Shown here piece after piece: positions 15,944 to 24,168 of a DNA stretch of 64,000 bases. This DNA comes from Streptomyces sp. Mut1 (GTDB lineage Bacteria; Actinomycetota; Actinomycetes; Streptomycetales; Streptomycetaceae). Within the stretch, counting starts at the first letter, position 1. Each line of letters opens with the position of its first letter. The translations under genes were made by a program, and so were the position numbers. The stretch spans positions 5,529,501 to 5,593,500 of the forward strand of contig NZ_CP120997.1 of the NCBI RefSeq assembly GCF_030719295.1. Direction: 5' to 3'. Below the pieces are notes generated by a model that was not told the DNA's origin, searched no databases, and worked only from the letters and a program-made list of their open reading frames with translations.

Positions 15944-16293
15944 GAACCCCCTTGTGCCACGGGCGGGAATGGACCACGATCGGCCACGCTCGGTCCAATG
16001 ACGCCAGTCCGGCAGCCAGTCGGTGCGGCGGCTCCGTTGGGTCCCCGCCGGGCGGGCCGGCGGCAGTGGCGCCGGCTCCGGACAGGGGGGTTCCTGCCGA
16101 CCGGCAGGGCCTGTCCGATGAGGTCGCGCGAACGCGTGGCCAGTGGTTGTCGCTCGGGGGTGATCGCCGGTGATACGGACGCTTTACAGGCCTCTGTACG
16201 CGGGCGCTCTCTTTCCGAGGACGTAGCACTTCTCCCATCCCAGGTCGGGCAGGATGCCAGACCGGAGATGTACGTCCGAGAAGGAGGAAAAGT

Positions 16294-16947
16294 ATGAGTT
16301 CCCAGGTTCGCGGTGGCACGAGATGGAAGCGTTTCGCTGTCGTCATGGTGCCGAGCGTCATAGCCACCGCCGCCGTCGGCGTCGGTCTGGCCCAGGGCGC
16401 GCTCGCCGCGTCCTTCAGCGTGTCGGGGCAGGAGTTCAAGGTCACGGCCGATGAACTGAACGGCGAGAACTTCGTCCAGTACGGCAGCATCGCGACCGAG
16501 GACGGCGCGGACCCCACGAAGAGCGGCAAGGCGCACGCCGTGGCCGTCTCGGGGTTCAGCCACGCCACCATCACCAACATGTGCCAGTCGGTCGTCACGC
16601 CCAACCTGCCGTTCGGTCTCGGCAGTGTGACGCTGAGGCTCAAGGCAGGCGACCCGAAGGACACCGACAAGAAGGTCGACGCCACCGGCCTGTACCTCGA
16701 CGTCTCGGAGCTCAAGGGCGACGCCGAGTTCAGCAACATCGACATCGGTGTGCGCACGGGCGATCTGAAGAACCCGGGCGTCCAGCCCGACGCCGGGAAG
16801 TACGTCAACCCGAACGGGTTCTCGCAGCGGGCCGAGAGGGCCAAGCTGACGGGCGTGCAGCAGAAGGCGTGGGCCACCACGGCGGGCACGTTCAAGCTGC
16901 CGGGTCTGCACCTGTCGCTGGCCAAGGGCGTCAAGGAGTGCTACTAG
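16294..16947 (+). CDS. DUF6230-family exported protein
   Basis: The 217-residue protein has a charged N-terminus and one hydrophobic segment (about residues 14-38, ending in ALAASFSVSG) that can act as a signal peptide or anchor. A beta-rich exported domain follows (FKVTADELNGENFVQYGSI, ATITNMCQSVVTPNLPFG, LYLDVSELKGDAEFSNIDIG, FKLPGLHLSLAKGVKECY) with a conserved-looking Cys pair. GGAGG lies 7 nt before the ATG. It is first in a three-gene cassette with a DUF6114 membrane protein and a long exported protein. I know of no function for this family; a cell-envelope role is inferred from export. Confidence 0.85.
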   Translation: MSSQVRGGTRWKRFAVVMVPSVIATAAVGVGLAQGALAASFSVSGQEFKVTADELNGENFVQYGSIATEDGADPTKSGKAHAVAVSGFSHATITNMCQSVVTPNLPFGLGSVTLRLKAGDPKDTDKKVDATGLYLDVSELKGDAEFSNIDIGVRTGDLKNPGVQPDAGKYVNPNGFSQRAERAKLTGVQQKAWATTAGTFKLPGLHLSLAKGVKECY

Positions 16948-17043
16948 GGCACTCGCCCGGGCGGTCGGGGGCGCACAGCGGGTCCCCGGCCGCCCACCCT
17001 TCTCCTTCTCACAGCAGTACCGGTTCCCAGGGAGCTGTTTTCC

Positions 17044-17622
17044 ATGAGCCCCGAATCCCAAGGGCAGAACGAGCACTACCTCTCCGTCGCCCGGCGAGGC
17101 TTCCGCACCTGGCGGGGTGACCGGCCGTTCTGGGCCGGACTGTTCACCATGCTGGGCGGCTTGCCCATCATGTACTTCCCGTACGCGAACATGCACCTCG
17201 GCAACGTGACGCTGGCGATGTCCACCACGGCCGGCGCCGGTTCGCTGATCATCGGTGTCCTGCTCGTCACGCTGGGCCTGACGATGTGGTTCCACAGCAT
17301 CGTCCGCGTGTTCTCCGGTGTCGCGGCGATTCTGCTGGCCCTCATCTCCATACCCGTCGCCAACATCGGCGGCTTCCTGATCGGCTTCATCTTCGCCCTG
17401 CTCGGCGGCGCGCTCTCCGTGTCGTGGGCCCCGGGCGAGCCGCAGGCGGAGGAGCCCGCGCCGGTCGCGGCCGCTCCCGCCGAGGAGGCCCCGGAGACCG
17501 TCTCGTTCGCGAAGGGCGAGCCGCTTCCCGAGGGTGCGCTCCACGGTGCGGGCGTCCCCGAGCAGCAGGCCGCCTACGACACCACGGTCGAGGCCGACGG
17601 CGGGAGGCATCGTGCGGGGTGA
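17044..17622 (+). CDS. DUF6114-family multi-span membrane protein
   Basis: The 192-residue protein has four probable membrane spans in the first 130 residues (PFWAGLFTMLGGLPIMYFPYA, MSTTAGAGSLIIGVLLVTLGLTMWF, VFSGVAAILLALISIPVANIGG, FLIGFIFALLGGALSVSWAP). An acidic, Pro/Ala-rich cytoplasmic tail follows. The ATG at 17044 has GGGAG upstream. It overlaps the next gene by 11 nt, so translation is coupled. The pairing with DUF6230 is one I recall as recurrent in Streptomyces, but its function is not established. Confidence 0.85.
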   Translation: MSPESQGQNEHYLSVARRGFRTWRGDRPFWAGLFTMLGGLPIMYFPYANMHLGNVTLAMSTTAGAGSLIIGVLLVTLGLTMWFHSIVRVFSGVAAILLALISIPVANIGGFLIGFIFALLGGALSVSWAPGEPQAEEPAPVAAAPAEEAPETVSFAKGEPLPEGALHGAGVPEQQAAYDTTVEADGGRHRAG

Positions 17623-18949
17623 CGACAAGCAGGTGAACGCCGCGGACGAGAGCGGGTTCCAGGAACGCCGGGGGCCGCGCCACGCAGCCCCGAAGAAGTC
17701 GCTGCTGACGAAGCTGCACATGCCCTCGGGCAAGAAGGCGTTCGCGCTCGCCGCGATGCCGACAGCGGTGTTCGTCGGCATGGGGCTCACCCCGAGGCTG
17801 GCGATGGCCGACGACAGCGCGGACATCCCCTTCGCGCCGGGCCCGTGTGTGACCCGCTCCGACGAGCCGAGCGAGTCGGCCGACCCGACGCCCTCCGCGT
17901 CGAAGACGCCGTCCCCGTCGGCGAGCGAGAGCGGAAAGCCGACGCCGGGCACGAGCGGCGAGGCGACCCCGAAGCCGACCGCCACGGGCTCCCCGTCCGA
18001 TGCGGCGTCCGACCCGGCCAAGGACTCGGCCGACAGCGCCGACTCCGCCGACACGGCGAAGAAGAGCACCGACGCCGCCCCGGCCGAGACCCCCGCCGCC
18101 ACGCCCTCGCCCACCAAGTCGACCAACCCGCTCGACCCGCTGGGCCTCGGCGACGCGCTCAAGAAGCTCTTCGAGGGCCCGGACAAGGAGACGGCGAGCC
18201 CGTCCACGAGCGCCACCGCCGAGTCCCCGAAGCCGTCGGCGTCCGCCACGGCGGAGGACAAGGCGCCGGAGAAGTCCACCGAGAAGGCCACGGACGCGGC
18301 GAAGGACACGGCGAAGGACACGGCCGACAAGACCACCGAAGCCATCCGCGAGGCGGCCGGCAAGGCGGGCAAGACGGTCGAGGAGCTGGACGAGGACGTC
18401 AAGGGCACCGACGCCAAGAAGGACGAGGACATCCCGGACGGCGCCAAGCAGCCGTTCCCTTGCCCGACCGCGGACCCGCAGGCCCTGGCCGACGCGAAGG
18501 CGGAGCCCGGCATCCCGCTGCTGCCCAGCGACCCGTGGATCCTGGAGAGCTCGATGCTCACCCTGAACGGGCTCGACTACAAGGGCATCGTCGAGGTGAA
18601 GAAGGGCGACGGCAGCACGAAGAAGGTGCTGAAGTTCACCGCGTCCTCGATCGACATCAAGGACCTGCACCAGCTGACGGTCGGCCCGATGCCGGGCACC
18701 ACCGGCCATGTGCAGGCGCGGAAGGGCTCCACCTCCACGATCCGCAACGGCACGGTGACGATGTACACGGAGGAGCTGAAGGGCAACCTCTTCGGCCTCA
18801 TCCCGATCACCTTCAGCCCGGAGACCCCGCCCCCGCTGAACGTCCCGTTCGCCTTCTTCACCAAGGTGAAGGTGACCCAGGCGGGCCAGTTCGGCGGCAC
18901 GCTGACGATCCCGGGCCTGCACAACTACTTCACGGAGGGCACCGGCTGA
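17612..18949 (+). CDS. Long exported Pro/Ala/Lys-rich protein with C-terminal beta domain
   Basis: The 445-residue product starts with GTG at 17612 (GGGAGG 4 nt upstream), overlapping the DUF6114 gene. About 50 charged residues precede a hydrophobic segment (KKAFALAAMPTAVFVGMG). Some 250 residues of low-complexity Ser/Pro/Thr/Ala then Lys/Asp/Ala-rich sequence follow, which could span the cell wall. Last is a globular domain of about 150 residues (MLTLNGLDYKGIVEVKKGDG to GGTLTIPGLHNYFTEG). The final domain echoes the DUF6230 protein (IPGLH versus LPGLH near the C-terminus), so the two may be distant relatives. No enzymatic motif is visible. Confidence 0.8.
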   Translation: MRGDDKQVNAADESGFQERRGPRHAAPKKSLLTKLHMPSGKKAFALAAMPTAVFVGMGLTPRLAMADDSADIPFAPGPCVTRSDEPSESADPTPSASKTPSPSASESGKPTPGTSGEATPKPTATGSPSDAASDPAKDSADSADSADTAKKSTDAAPAETPAATPSPTKSTNPLDPLGLGDALKKLFEGPDKETASPSTSATAESPKPSASATAEDKAPEKSTEKATDAAKDTAKDTADKTTEAIREAAGKAGKTVEELDEDVKGTDAKKDEDIPDGAKQPFPCPTADPQALADAKAEPGIPLLPSDPWILESSMLTLNGLDYKGIVEVKKGDGSTKKVLKFTASSIDIKDLHQLTVGPMPGTTGHVQARKGSTSTIRNGTVTMYTEELKGNLFGLIPITFSPETPPPLNVPFAFFTKVKVTQAGQFGGTLTIPGLHNYFTEGTG

Positions 18950-18969
18950 CGCCGTAGTGCTCCGCACAA

Positions 18970-19009
18970 CGGCGACGGGCCGCACCCCTCGGGGCGCGGC
19001 CCGTCGCCG
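18970..19009. terminator. Bidirectional terminator between the cassette and pyk
   Basis: A 14-bp perfect stem (CGGCGACGGGCCGC / GCGGCCCGTCGCCG) lies between two convergent genes and can end both transcripts. Confidence 0.85.
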
Positions 19010-19027
19010 TACGCGGTGCGGGTGCGG

Positions 19028-20458
19028 TCAGCCCTGGTCCTGGCCGCCCACGTGGTGGACGCGGACCATGTTGGTGGTGCCGGGGACGCCGGGGGGCGAG
19101 CCGGCCGTGATGACCATGGTGTCGCCGGCGTTGTAGCGGTTGAGCTTCAGCAGCTCCGAGTCGACCAGGTCCACCATCGCGTCCGTGTTGTCCACGTGCG
19201 GGACGACGTGGGCCTCGACGCCCCAGCTGAGGGCCAGCTGGTTGCGCGTGGCCTCGTCCGTGGTGAAGGCCAGGATCGGCTGGGCGGCGCGGTAGCGGGA
19301 GAGGCGGCGGGCGGTGTCACCGGACTTGGTGAACGCGACCAGGGCCTCGCCGCCCAGGAAGTCCGCGATCTCGCAGGCCGCGCGGGCCACCGAACCGCCC
19401 TGGGTGCGGGGCTTCTTGCCCGGGACCAGCGGCTGGAGGCCCTTGGCGAGCAGCTCCTCCTCGGCGGCGACGACGATCTTCGACATCGTCTTGACCGTCT
19501 CGATCGGGTACGCGCCGACCGAGGACTCCGCGGAGAGCATGACCGCGTCCGCGCCGTCCAGGATCGCGTTGGCGACGTCGGACGCCTCGGCACGGGTCGG
19601 CCGGGAGTTGGTGATCATCGACTCCATCATCTGGGTCGCCACGATCACCGGCTTGGCGTTGCGCCGGCACAGCTCCACCAGGCGCTTCTGCACCATCGGG
19701 ACCCGCTCCAGGGGATATTCGACGGCGAGGTCGCCGCGGGCGACCATCACACCGTCGAACGCCATGACGACGCCCTCCATGTGCTCGACGGCCTGCGGCT
19801 TCTCCACCTTGGCGATGACGGGGACCCGGCGGCCCTCCTCGTCCATCACCTTGTGGACGTCCTTGACGTCGTCGGCGTCCCGGACGAAGGAGAGCGCGAC
19901 CATGTCGGCGCCCATCTTCAGCGCGAAGCGGAGGTCCTCGACGTCCTTCTCCGACAGGGCCGGGACGTTGACCGCGGCGCCCGGCAGGTTGATCCCCTTG
20001 TGGTCGGAGATCACCCCGCCCTCGATGACGATGGTGTGGACCCGGGGGCCCTCGACGGAGACGACCTTGAGCTCGACGTTGCCGTCGTTGATCAGGATCG
20101 GGTCGCCCTTGGTCACGTCGCCGGGCAGGCCCTTGTAGGTCGTGCCGCAGATCGACTTGTCGCCGGGCACGTCCTCGGCGGTGATGACGAACTCGTCCCC
20201 GCGGACCAGTTCGACCGGACCCTCGGCGAACTTCGCCAGACGGATCTTCGGGCCCTGGAGGTCGGCGAGCACGCCGACCGCCCGCCCGGTCTCGGCGGCG
20301 GCCTTGCGGACCCGGTCGTAACGACCCTGGTGTTCCGTGTGGGAGCCGTGACTGAAGTTGAAGCGGGCCACGCTCATGCCGGCCTCGATCAGAGCGACGA
20401 GCTGCTCATGGGAGTCGACGGCGGGGCCGAGGGTGCAGACGATTTTGGAACGGCGCAT
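19028..20458 (-). CDS. pyk: Pyruvate kinase
   Basis: The 476-residue enzyme catalyses phosphoenolpyruvate plus ADP to pyruvate plus ATP. Motifs are KIVCTLGPA at the N-terminus, MSVARFNFSHGSHTEH, VGVLADLQGPKIR, the catalytic Lys region VIAKVEKPQA, the metal site (VMVARGDLAVEYP) and NAKPVIVATQMMESM. The C-terminal domain (IADFLGGEALVAFTKSGDTARRLSRYR) carries the allosteric site. The ATG at 20458 gives the conserved N-terminus. It is separated from ackA by 74 nt, in the same direction, and from the upstream cassette by a shared terminator. It belongs to the lower-glycolysis/acetate group with ackA, pta and pfkA. Confidence 0.97.
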   Translation of the reverse strand: MRRSKIVCTLGPAVDSHEQLVALIEAGMSVARFNFSHGSHTEHQGRYDRVRKAAAETGRAVGVLADLQGPKIRLAKFAEGPVELVRGDEFVITAEDVPGDKSICGTTYKGLPGDVTKGDPILINDGNVELKVVSVEGPRVHTIVIEGGVISDHKGINLPGAAVNVPALSEKDVEDLRFALKMGADMVALSFVRDADDVKDVHKVMDEEGRRVPVIAKVEKPQAVEHMEGVVMAFDGVMVARGDLAVEYPLERVPMVQKRLVELCRRNAKPVIVATQMMESMITNSRPTRAEASDVANAILDGADAVMLSAESSVGAYPIETVKTMSKIVVAAEEELLAKGLQPLVPGKKPRTQGGSVARAACEIADFLGGEALVAFTKSGDTARRLSRYRAAQPILAFTTDEATRNQLALSWGVEAHVVPHVDNTDAMVDLVDSELLKLNRYNAGDTMVITAGSPPGVPGTTNMVRVHHVGGQDQG

Positions 20459-20487
20459 GAGGCGGATCCTATCGGTTTGTTTCGCTG

Positions 20488-20499
20488 CGGAATATTCCG
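20488..20499. repeat. 12-bp perfect palindrome between ackA and pyk
   Basis: CGGAATATTCCG lies 30 nt upstream of the pyk start codon. It could be a small operator in the pyk promoter or coincidental. Confidence 0.35.
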
Positions 20500-20532
20500 G
20501 CTGGTGGAAGATACAAAGGGGCGCGGGGGCGC

Positions 20533-21774
20533 TCAGTTGTCGACCAGTGCGAAGGTCTGGTTGGCGATCTCCAGCTCTTCGTCCGTCGGCACCACGGCGA
20601 CCGCGACCCGTGCGTAATCCGGCGAGATCAGCCGCGGCACCCCGGACCGTACGGCGTTCAGATCCGCGTCCACCACCAGGCCGAACTCCTCCAGACCGGC
20701 CATCGCAGCTTCCCGTACCGGGCCCGAGTTCTCCCCGACCCCCGCCGTGAACACCACCGCGTCCACCCGGCCGAGGACCGCCGAATAGGCGCCGATGTAC
20801 TTCTTCAGACGGTGGATGTAGATGTCGAAGGCGAGCGTGGCCCGCTCGTCGCCCTCGTCGACCCGGCGCCGGATCTCCCGCATGTCGTTGTCGCCGCACA
20901 GCCCCACCAGGCCGCTCTTCTTGTTGAGCAGGACATCGATCTCGTCCGCCGACATTCCCGCCACCCGCTTGAGGTGGAAGGTGACGGCCGGGTCGATGTC
21001 TCCCGAACGCGTACCCATCACCAGCCCCTCCAAGGGGGTCAGCCCCATCGACGTCTCCACGCACCGCCCGCCCGCGACCGCCGACGCGGACGCCCCGTTG
21101 CCCAGGTGCAGCACGATGACGTTGACCTCCGCCGGCTCCTTGCCCAGCAGCGCCGCCGCCTTGCGGGAGACGTACGCGTGCGAGGTGCCGTGGAAGCCGT
21201 AGCGCCGGATGCGGTGCGCGTCGGCCGTCTCCACGTCGATCGCGTACCGCGCCGCGTACTCCGGCATCGTCGCGTGGAACGCCGTGTCGAACACCGCCAC
21301 CTGCGGCAGGTCCGGGCGCAGTGCCCGTGCGGTACGGATGCCGGTGATGTTGGCCGGGTTGTGCAGGGGAGCCACCGGGACCAGGCGTTCGATCTCCTTG
21401 AGCACCTCGTCGGTGATCACGGTCGGCTCGGTGAACCGCAGCCCGCCGTGCACCACCCGGTGGCCGATCGCCGCCAGGTCGGGGGAGTCCAGGCCGAGCC
21501 CGTCGGCCGCCAGCTCCTCGGCCGCCGCCCTGAGCGCCTCGTCGTGGTCCGCGATCCGGCCCTCGCGCTCCCGGACCGCGCCCGCGCCGGGCGGCGGGGT
21601 GTGGACGAGCCGGGAGGTCTCCTCGCCGATCCGCTCGACGAGCCCGGAGGCGAGCCGGGAGCGGTCGCTCATGTCGAGCAGCTGGTACTTCACGGAGGAG
21701 GAGCCGGAGTTGAGCACGAGCACCCGGCTCGGGCTCCCGGCCGCCGCCGTGCCTTCGGTGTTCGGGGTGGTCAT
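20533..21774 (-). CDS. ackA: Acetate kinase
   Basis: The 413-residue enzyme interconverts acetyl phosphate plus ADP and acetate plus ATP. Motifs: VLVLNSGSSSVKYQL (phosphate-binding), HRVVHGG, FDTAFHATMP, RRYGFHGTSHAYVS, HLGNGASASAV, TPLEGLVMGTRSGDIDP, and VFTAGVGENS near the C-terminus. The ATG at 21774 is preferred over an overlapping GTG because GGCGAGGAG lies 8 nt upstream; it begins 6 nt after the pta stop. With pta it forms the acetyl-CoA to acetate overflow route and makes ATP. Confidence 0.97.
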   Translation of the reverse strand: MTTPNTEGTAAAGSPSRVLVLNSGSSSVKYQLLDMSDRSRLASGLVERIGEETSRLVHTPPPGAGAVREREGRIADHDEALRAAAEELAADGLGLDSPDLAAIGHRVVHGGLRFTEPTVITDEVLKEIERLVPVAPLHNPANITGIRTARALRPDLPQVAVFDTAFHATMPEYAARYAIDVETADAHRIRRYGFHGTSHAYVSRKAAALLGKEPAEVNVIVLHLGNGASASAVAGGRCVETSMGLTPLEGLVMGTRSGDIDPAVTFHLKRVAGMSADEIDVLLNKKSGLVGLCGDNDMREIRRRVDEGDERATLAFDIYIHRLKKYIGAYSAVLGRVDAVVFTAGVGENSGPVREAAMAGLEEFGLVVDADLNAVRSGVPRLISPDYARVAVAVVPTDEELEIANQTFALVDN

Positions 21775-21779
21775 GCGGG

Positions 21780-23906
21780 TCACTCCTCGCCCTGCGCCTG
21801 GATCGCCGTAATGGCCACGGTATTGACGATGTCCTGGACGAGCGCGCCCCGGGACAGGTCGTTGACGGGCTTGCGCAGCCCCTGGAGCACCGGGCCGACC
21901 GCCACGGCGCCCGCCGAGCGCTGCACGGCCTTGTAGGTGTTGTTGCCGGTGTTCAGGTCCGGGAAGATCAGGACCGTCGCCTGGCCCGCGACCTTCGACC
22001 CGGGCAGCTTGGTCGCGGCCACGCTCGGCTCGACCGCCGCGTCGTACTGGATGGGGCCCTCGATGCTCAGGTCGGGCCTGCTCGCGCGCACCCGGTCCGT
22101 CGCCTCCCGCACCTTGTCGACGTCGGCGCCGCTGCCCGAGGTCCCCGTCGAGTACGACAGCATCGCGATCCGGGGCTCCACGCCGAAGCGGGCCGCGGTC
22201 GCCGCGGACTGGATGGCGATGTCCGCGAGCTGCTCGGCGTCCGGGTCCGGGTTGACCGCGCAGTCCCCGTACACCAGCACCTTGTCGGCGAGGCACATGA
22301 AGAAGACCGAGGAGACGATCGAGGCGTCTGGCTTCGCCCTCCCGTCGCCCGCCGCCGCCCTGCCTGACGAGCTGCGCTCGGCCCCCTTTGTTCTGATGAT
22401 CTCGAAGGCGGGGCGGATCGTCGCCGCCGTGGAGTGCACGGCCCCGGAGACCATGCCGTCGGCCAGGCCCTCCTGGACCATCAGGGTGCCGAAGTAGTTG
22501 ACGTCCGAGACGACGTCGTACGCCAGCTCGACCGTCACCCCCCGGTGGGCGCGCAGCTGCGCGTACCGCTCCGCGAACGTCTGGCGCAGCTCCGAGGTCT
22601 GCGGGTCGATGAGCTGGGTGGCCGCCAGGTCGATGCCGAGGTCCGCGGCCTTCTTGCGGATGACGTCGGGGTCGCCGAGCAGGGTGAGGTCGCAGACGTC
22701 CCGCCGCATCAGGACGTCGGCCGCCCGCAGCACGCGCTCCTCGGTGCCCTCCGGCAGCACCACCCGGCGGCGGTCCGCGCGGGCCTGCTCCAGCAGCTCG
22801 TGCTCGAACATCATCGGCGTGACCCGGCCGCTGCGGGCGACCGAGACCCGGTCGAGGAGGGCGCCGGTGTCCACATGGCGCTCGAAGAGGCCGAGCGCGG
22901 TCTCCGCCTTGCGCGGGGTCGCCGCGTTGAGCTTGCCCTCCAGGGCGAAGAGTTCCCCGGCGGTGGGGAAGGAGCCGCCGGCCACCGAGACGACCGGGGT
23001 GCCCGGTGCGAGCCGTGCGGCCAGCGTGAGTATCTCCTCGCCGGGCCGTTCGTCCAGCGTCAGCAGCACGCCCGCTATGGGCGGCGTCCCGGCGCTGTGC
23101 GCGGCGAGCGAGCCGACCACCAGGTCCGAACGGTCCCCGGGCGTGACCACCAGGCACCCCGGGGTCAGCGCCTTCAGCAGGTTCGGCAGCATCGCGCCGC
23201 CGAAGACGAAGTCCAGCGCGTCCCTGGCCAGCCCCGCGTCGTCGCCCAGCAGCACGGTGCCGTCCAGCGCCGCGGTGATCTGGGCGACCGTCGGCGCCGC
23301 GAGGGCCGGCTCGTCCGGCAGCACCGAGCAGGGCACCGGCAGGGTGGCGGCGAGCCGTTCCGCGACGGCCTCGCGGTCGTCCGGGGCGACCCGGTTCACG
23401 ATCATCGCGAGGACGTCGCAGCCGAGCCCCGAGTACGCGCGGTAGGCGTTGCGGGTCTCGGCGCGCACCGACTCCGCGTTCTGGTCCTTGCCGCCGACCA
23501 CCGCGATCACCGAGGCGCCGAACTCGTTGGCCAGGCGGGCGTTGAGCGCCAGCTCGTCCGGGAGCTGGGTGGCGGCGAAGTCGGTGCCGAGGACGAGCAC
23601 CACCTCGTAGTCGACGGCCACCCGGTGGAAGCGCTCCACGAGCCGGGAGACCAGCTCGTCGGTACCCTGCTCCGCCTGGATCGCGGACGCCTCGTGGTAG
23701 TCCATCCCGTAGACGGTGGCCGGGTCCTGGGACAGCCGGTAGCGGGCCCGCAGCAGCTCGAACAGCCGGTCGGGGTCGTCGTGGACCAGGGGCCTGAAGA
23801 CCCCGACCCGGTCCACCTGACGCGTCAGGAGCTCCATCACGCCCAGATCGACCACCTGGCGGCCGTCTCCCCGGTCGATCCCGGTCACGTACACGCTGCG
23901 CGTCAC
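21780..23906 (-). CDS. pta: Phosphate acetyltransferase (long form)
   Basis: The 708-residue enzyme converts acetyl-CoA and phosphate to acetyl phosphate. It is the long Pta form. The N-terminal P-loop-like domain (MTRSVYVTGIDRGDGRQVVDLG) lacks a classic Walker A lysine. A DRTGG-type middle domain (about residues 215-330) follows, then the C-terminal PTA_PTB catalytic domain (VVLPEGTEERVLRAADVLM, MVSGAVHSTAATIRPAFEI, AMLSYSTGTSGSGADVDKV). The GTG at 23906 has GGGAG 7 nt upstream. It is co-transcribed with ackA. The intergenic region with pfkA carries an inverted repeat. Confidence 0.97.
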   Translation of the reverse strand: MTRSVYVTGIDRGDGRQVVDLGVMELLTRQVDRVGVFRPLVHDDPDRLFELLRARYRLSQDPATVYGMDYHEASAIQAEQGTDELVSRLVERFHRVAVDYEVVLVLGTDFAATQLPDELALNARLANEFGASVIAVVGGKDQNAESVRAETRNAYRAYSGLGCDVLAMIVNRVAPDDREAVAERLAATLPVPCSVLPDEPALAAPTVAQITAALDGTVLLGDDAGLARDALDFVFGGAMLPNLLKALTPGCLVVTPGDRSDLVVGSLAAHSAGTPPIAGVLLTLDERPGEEILTLAARLAPGTPVVSVAGGSFPTAGELFALEGKLNAATPRKAETALGLFERHVDTGALLDRVSVARSGRVTPMMFEHELLEQARADRRRVVLPEGTEERVLRAADVLMRRDVCDLTLLGDPDVIRKKAADLGIDLAATQLIDPQTSELRQTFAERYAQLRAHRGVTVELAYDVVSDVNYFGTLMVQEGLADGMVSGAVHSTAATIRPAFEIIRTKGAERSSSGRAAAGDGRAKPDASIVSSVFFMCLADKVLVYGDCAVNPDPDAEQLADIAIQSAATAARFGVEPRIAMLSYSTGTSGSGADVDKVREATDRVRASRPDLSIEGPIQYDAAVEPSVAATKLPGSKVAGQATVLIFPDLNTGNNTYKAVQRSAGAVAVGPVLQGLRKPVNDLSRGALVQDIVNTVAITAIQAQGEE

Positions 23907-23952
23907 GCGTGCTCTCCCGTCATCTCTGTCCGGTACCTTGCCCGGTTCGGGT

Positions 23953-23975
23953 GGTATCGCCCGTTTGACGATACC
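23953..23975. promoter_or_regulatory. Inverted repeat in the pta-pfkA divergent promoter region
   Basis: GGTATCG and CGATACC are separated by 9 nt, 47 nt upstream of the pta start codon. It is a candidate operator for coordinated control of acetate overflow and phosphofructokinase. Confidence 0.5.
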
Positions 23976-24168
23976 TGCGGGGGCCGAGTGGCCGCCCGCC
24001 GGACGCCTGCCCCGTCCGCGCCCCCGCAGGCGGCCCCGGAACGGCCGGGAGCGCGAGGTGTGCGCCGGGCGTGGGACACTCGTCGTGACTCACGGTACGG
24101 GGGAGGCGGAAGAAGCCCCCGCCCCGCATGCCGACGGACGGACCCCAGCGAGCAGGAGATACAGCAGG

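Larger units (their letters stand above)
15668..16293 (+). promoter_or_regulatory. Long non-coding leader region before the DUF6230 cassette
   Basis: No gene is supported in these 626 nt. They hold the terminator of the preceding gene (15705-15740), a relatively AT-rich stretch (about 15760-15850) and a weak TTAC-N5-GTAA repeat at 15800-15812. Two abutting palindromes follow at 15911-15943, then about 350 nt of GC-rich sequence before the DUF6230 ribosome site. Antisense frames here are GC-bias shadows. Confidence 0.6.

Noticed and set aside
15865..18561. 898-residue minus-strand frame across the DUF6230 cassette
   Set aside because: The Ser/Val/Gly-rich sequence mirrors the plus-strand low-complexity codons. 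Plus-strand genes have ribosome sites, signal peptides and family signatures.
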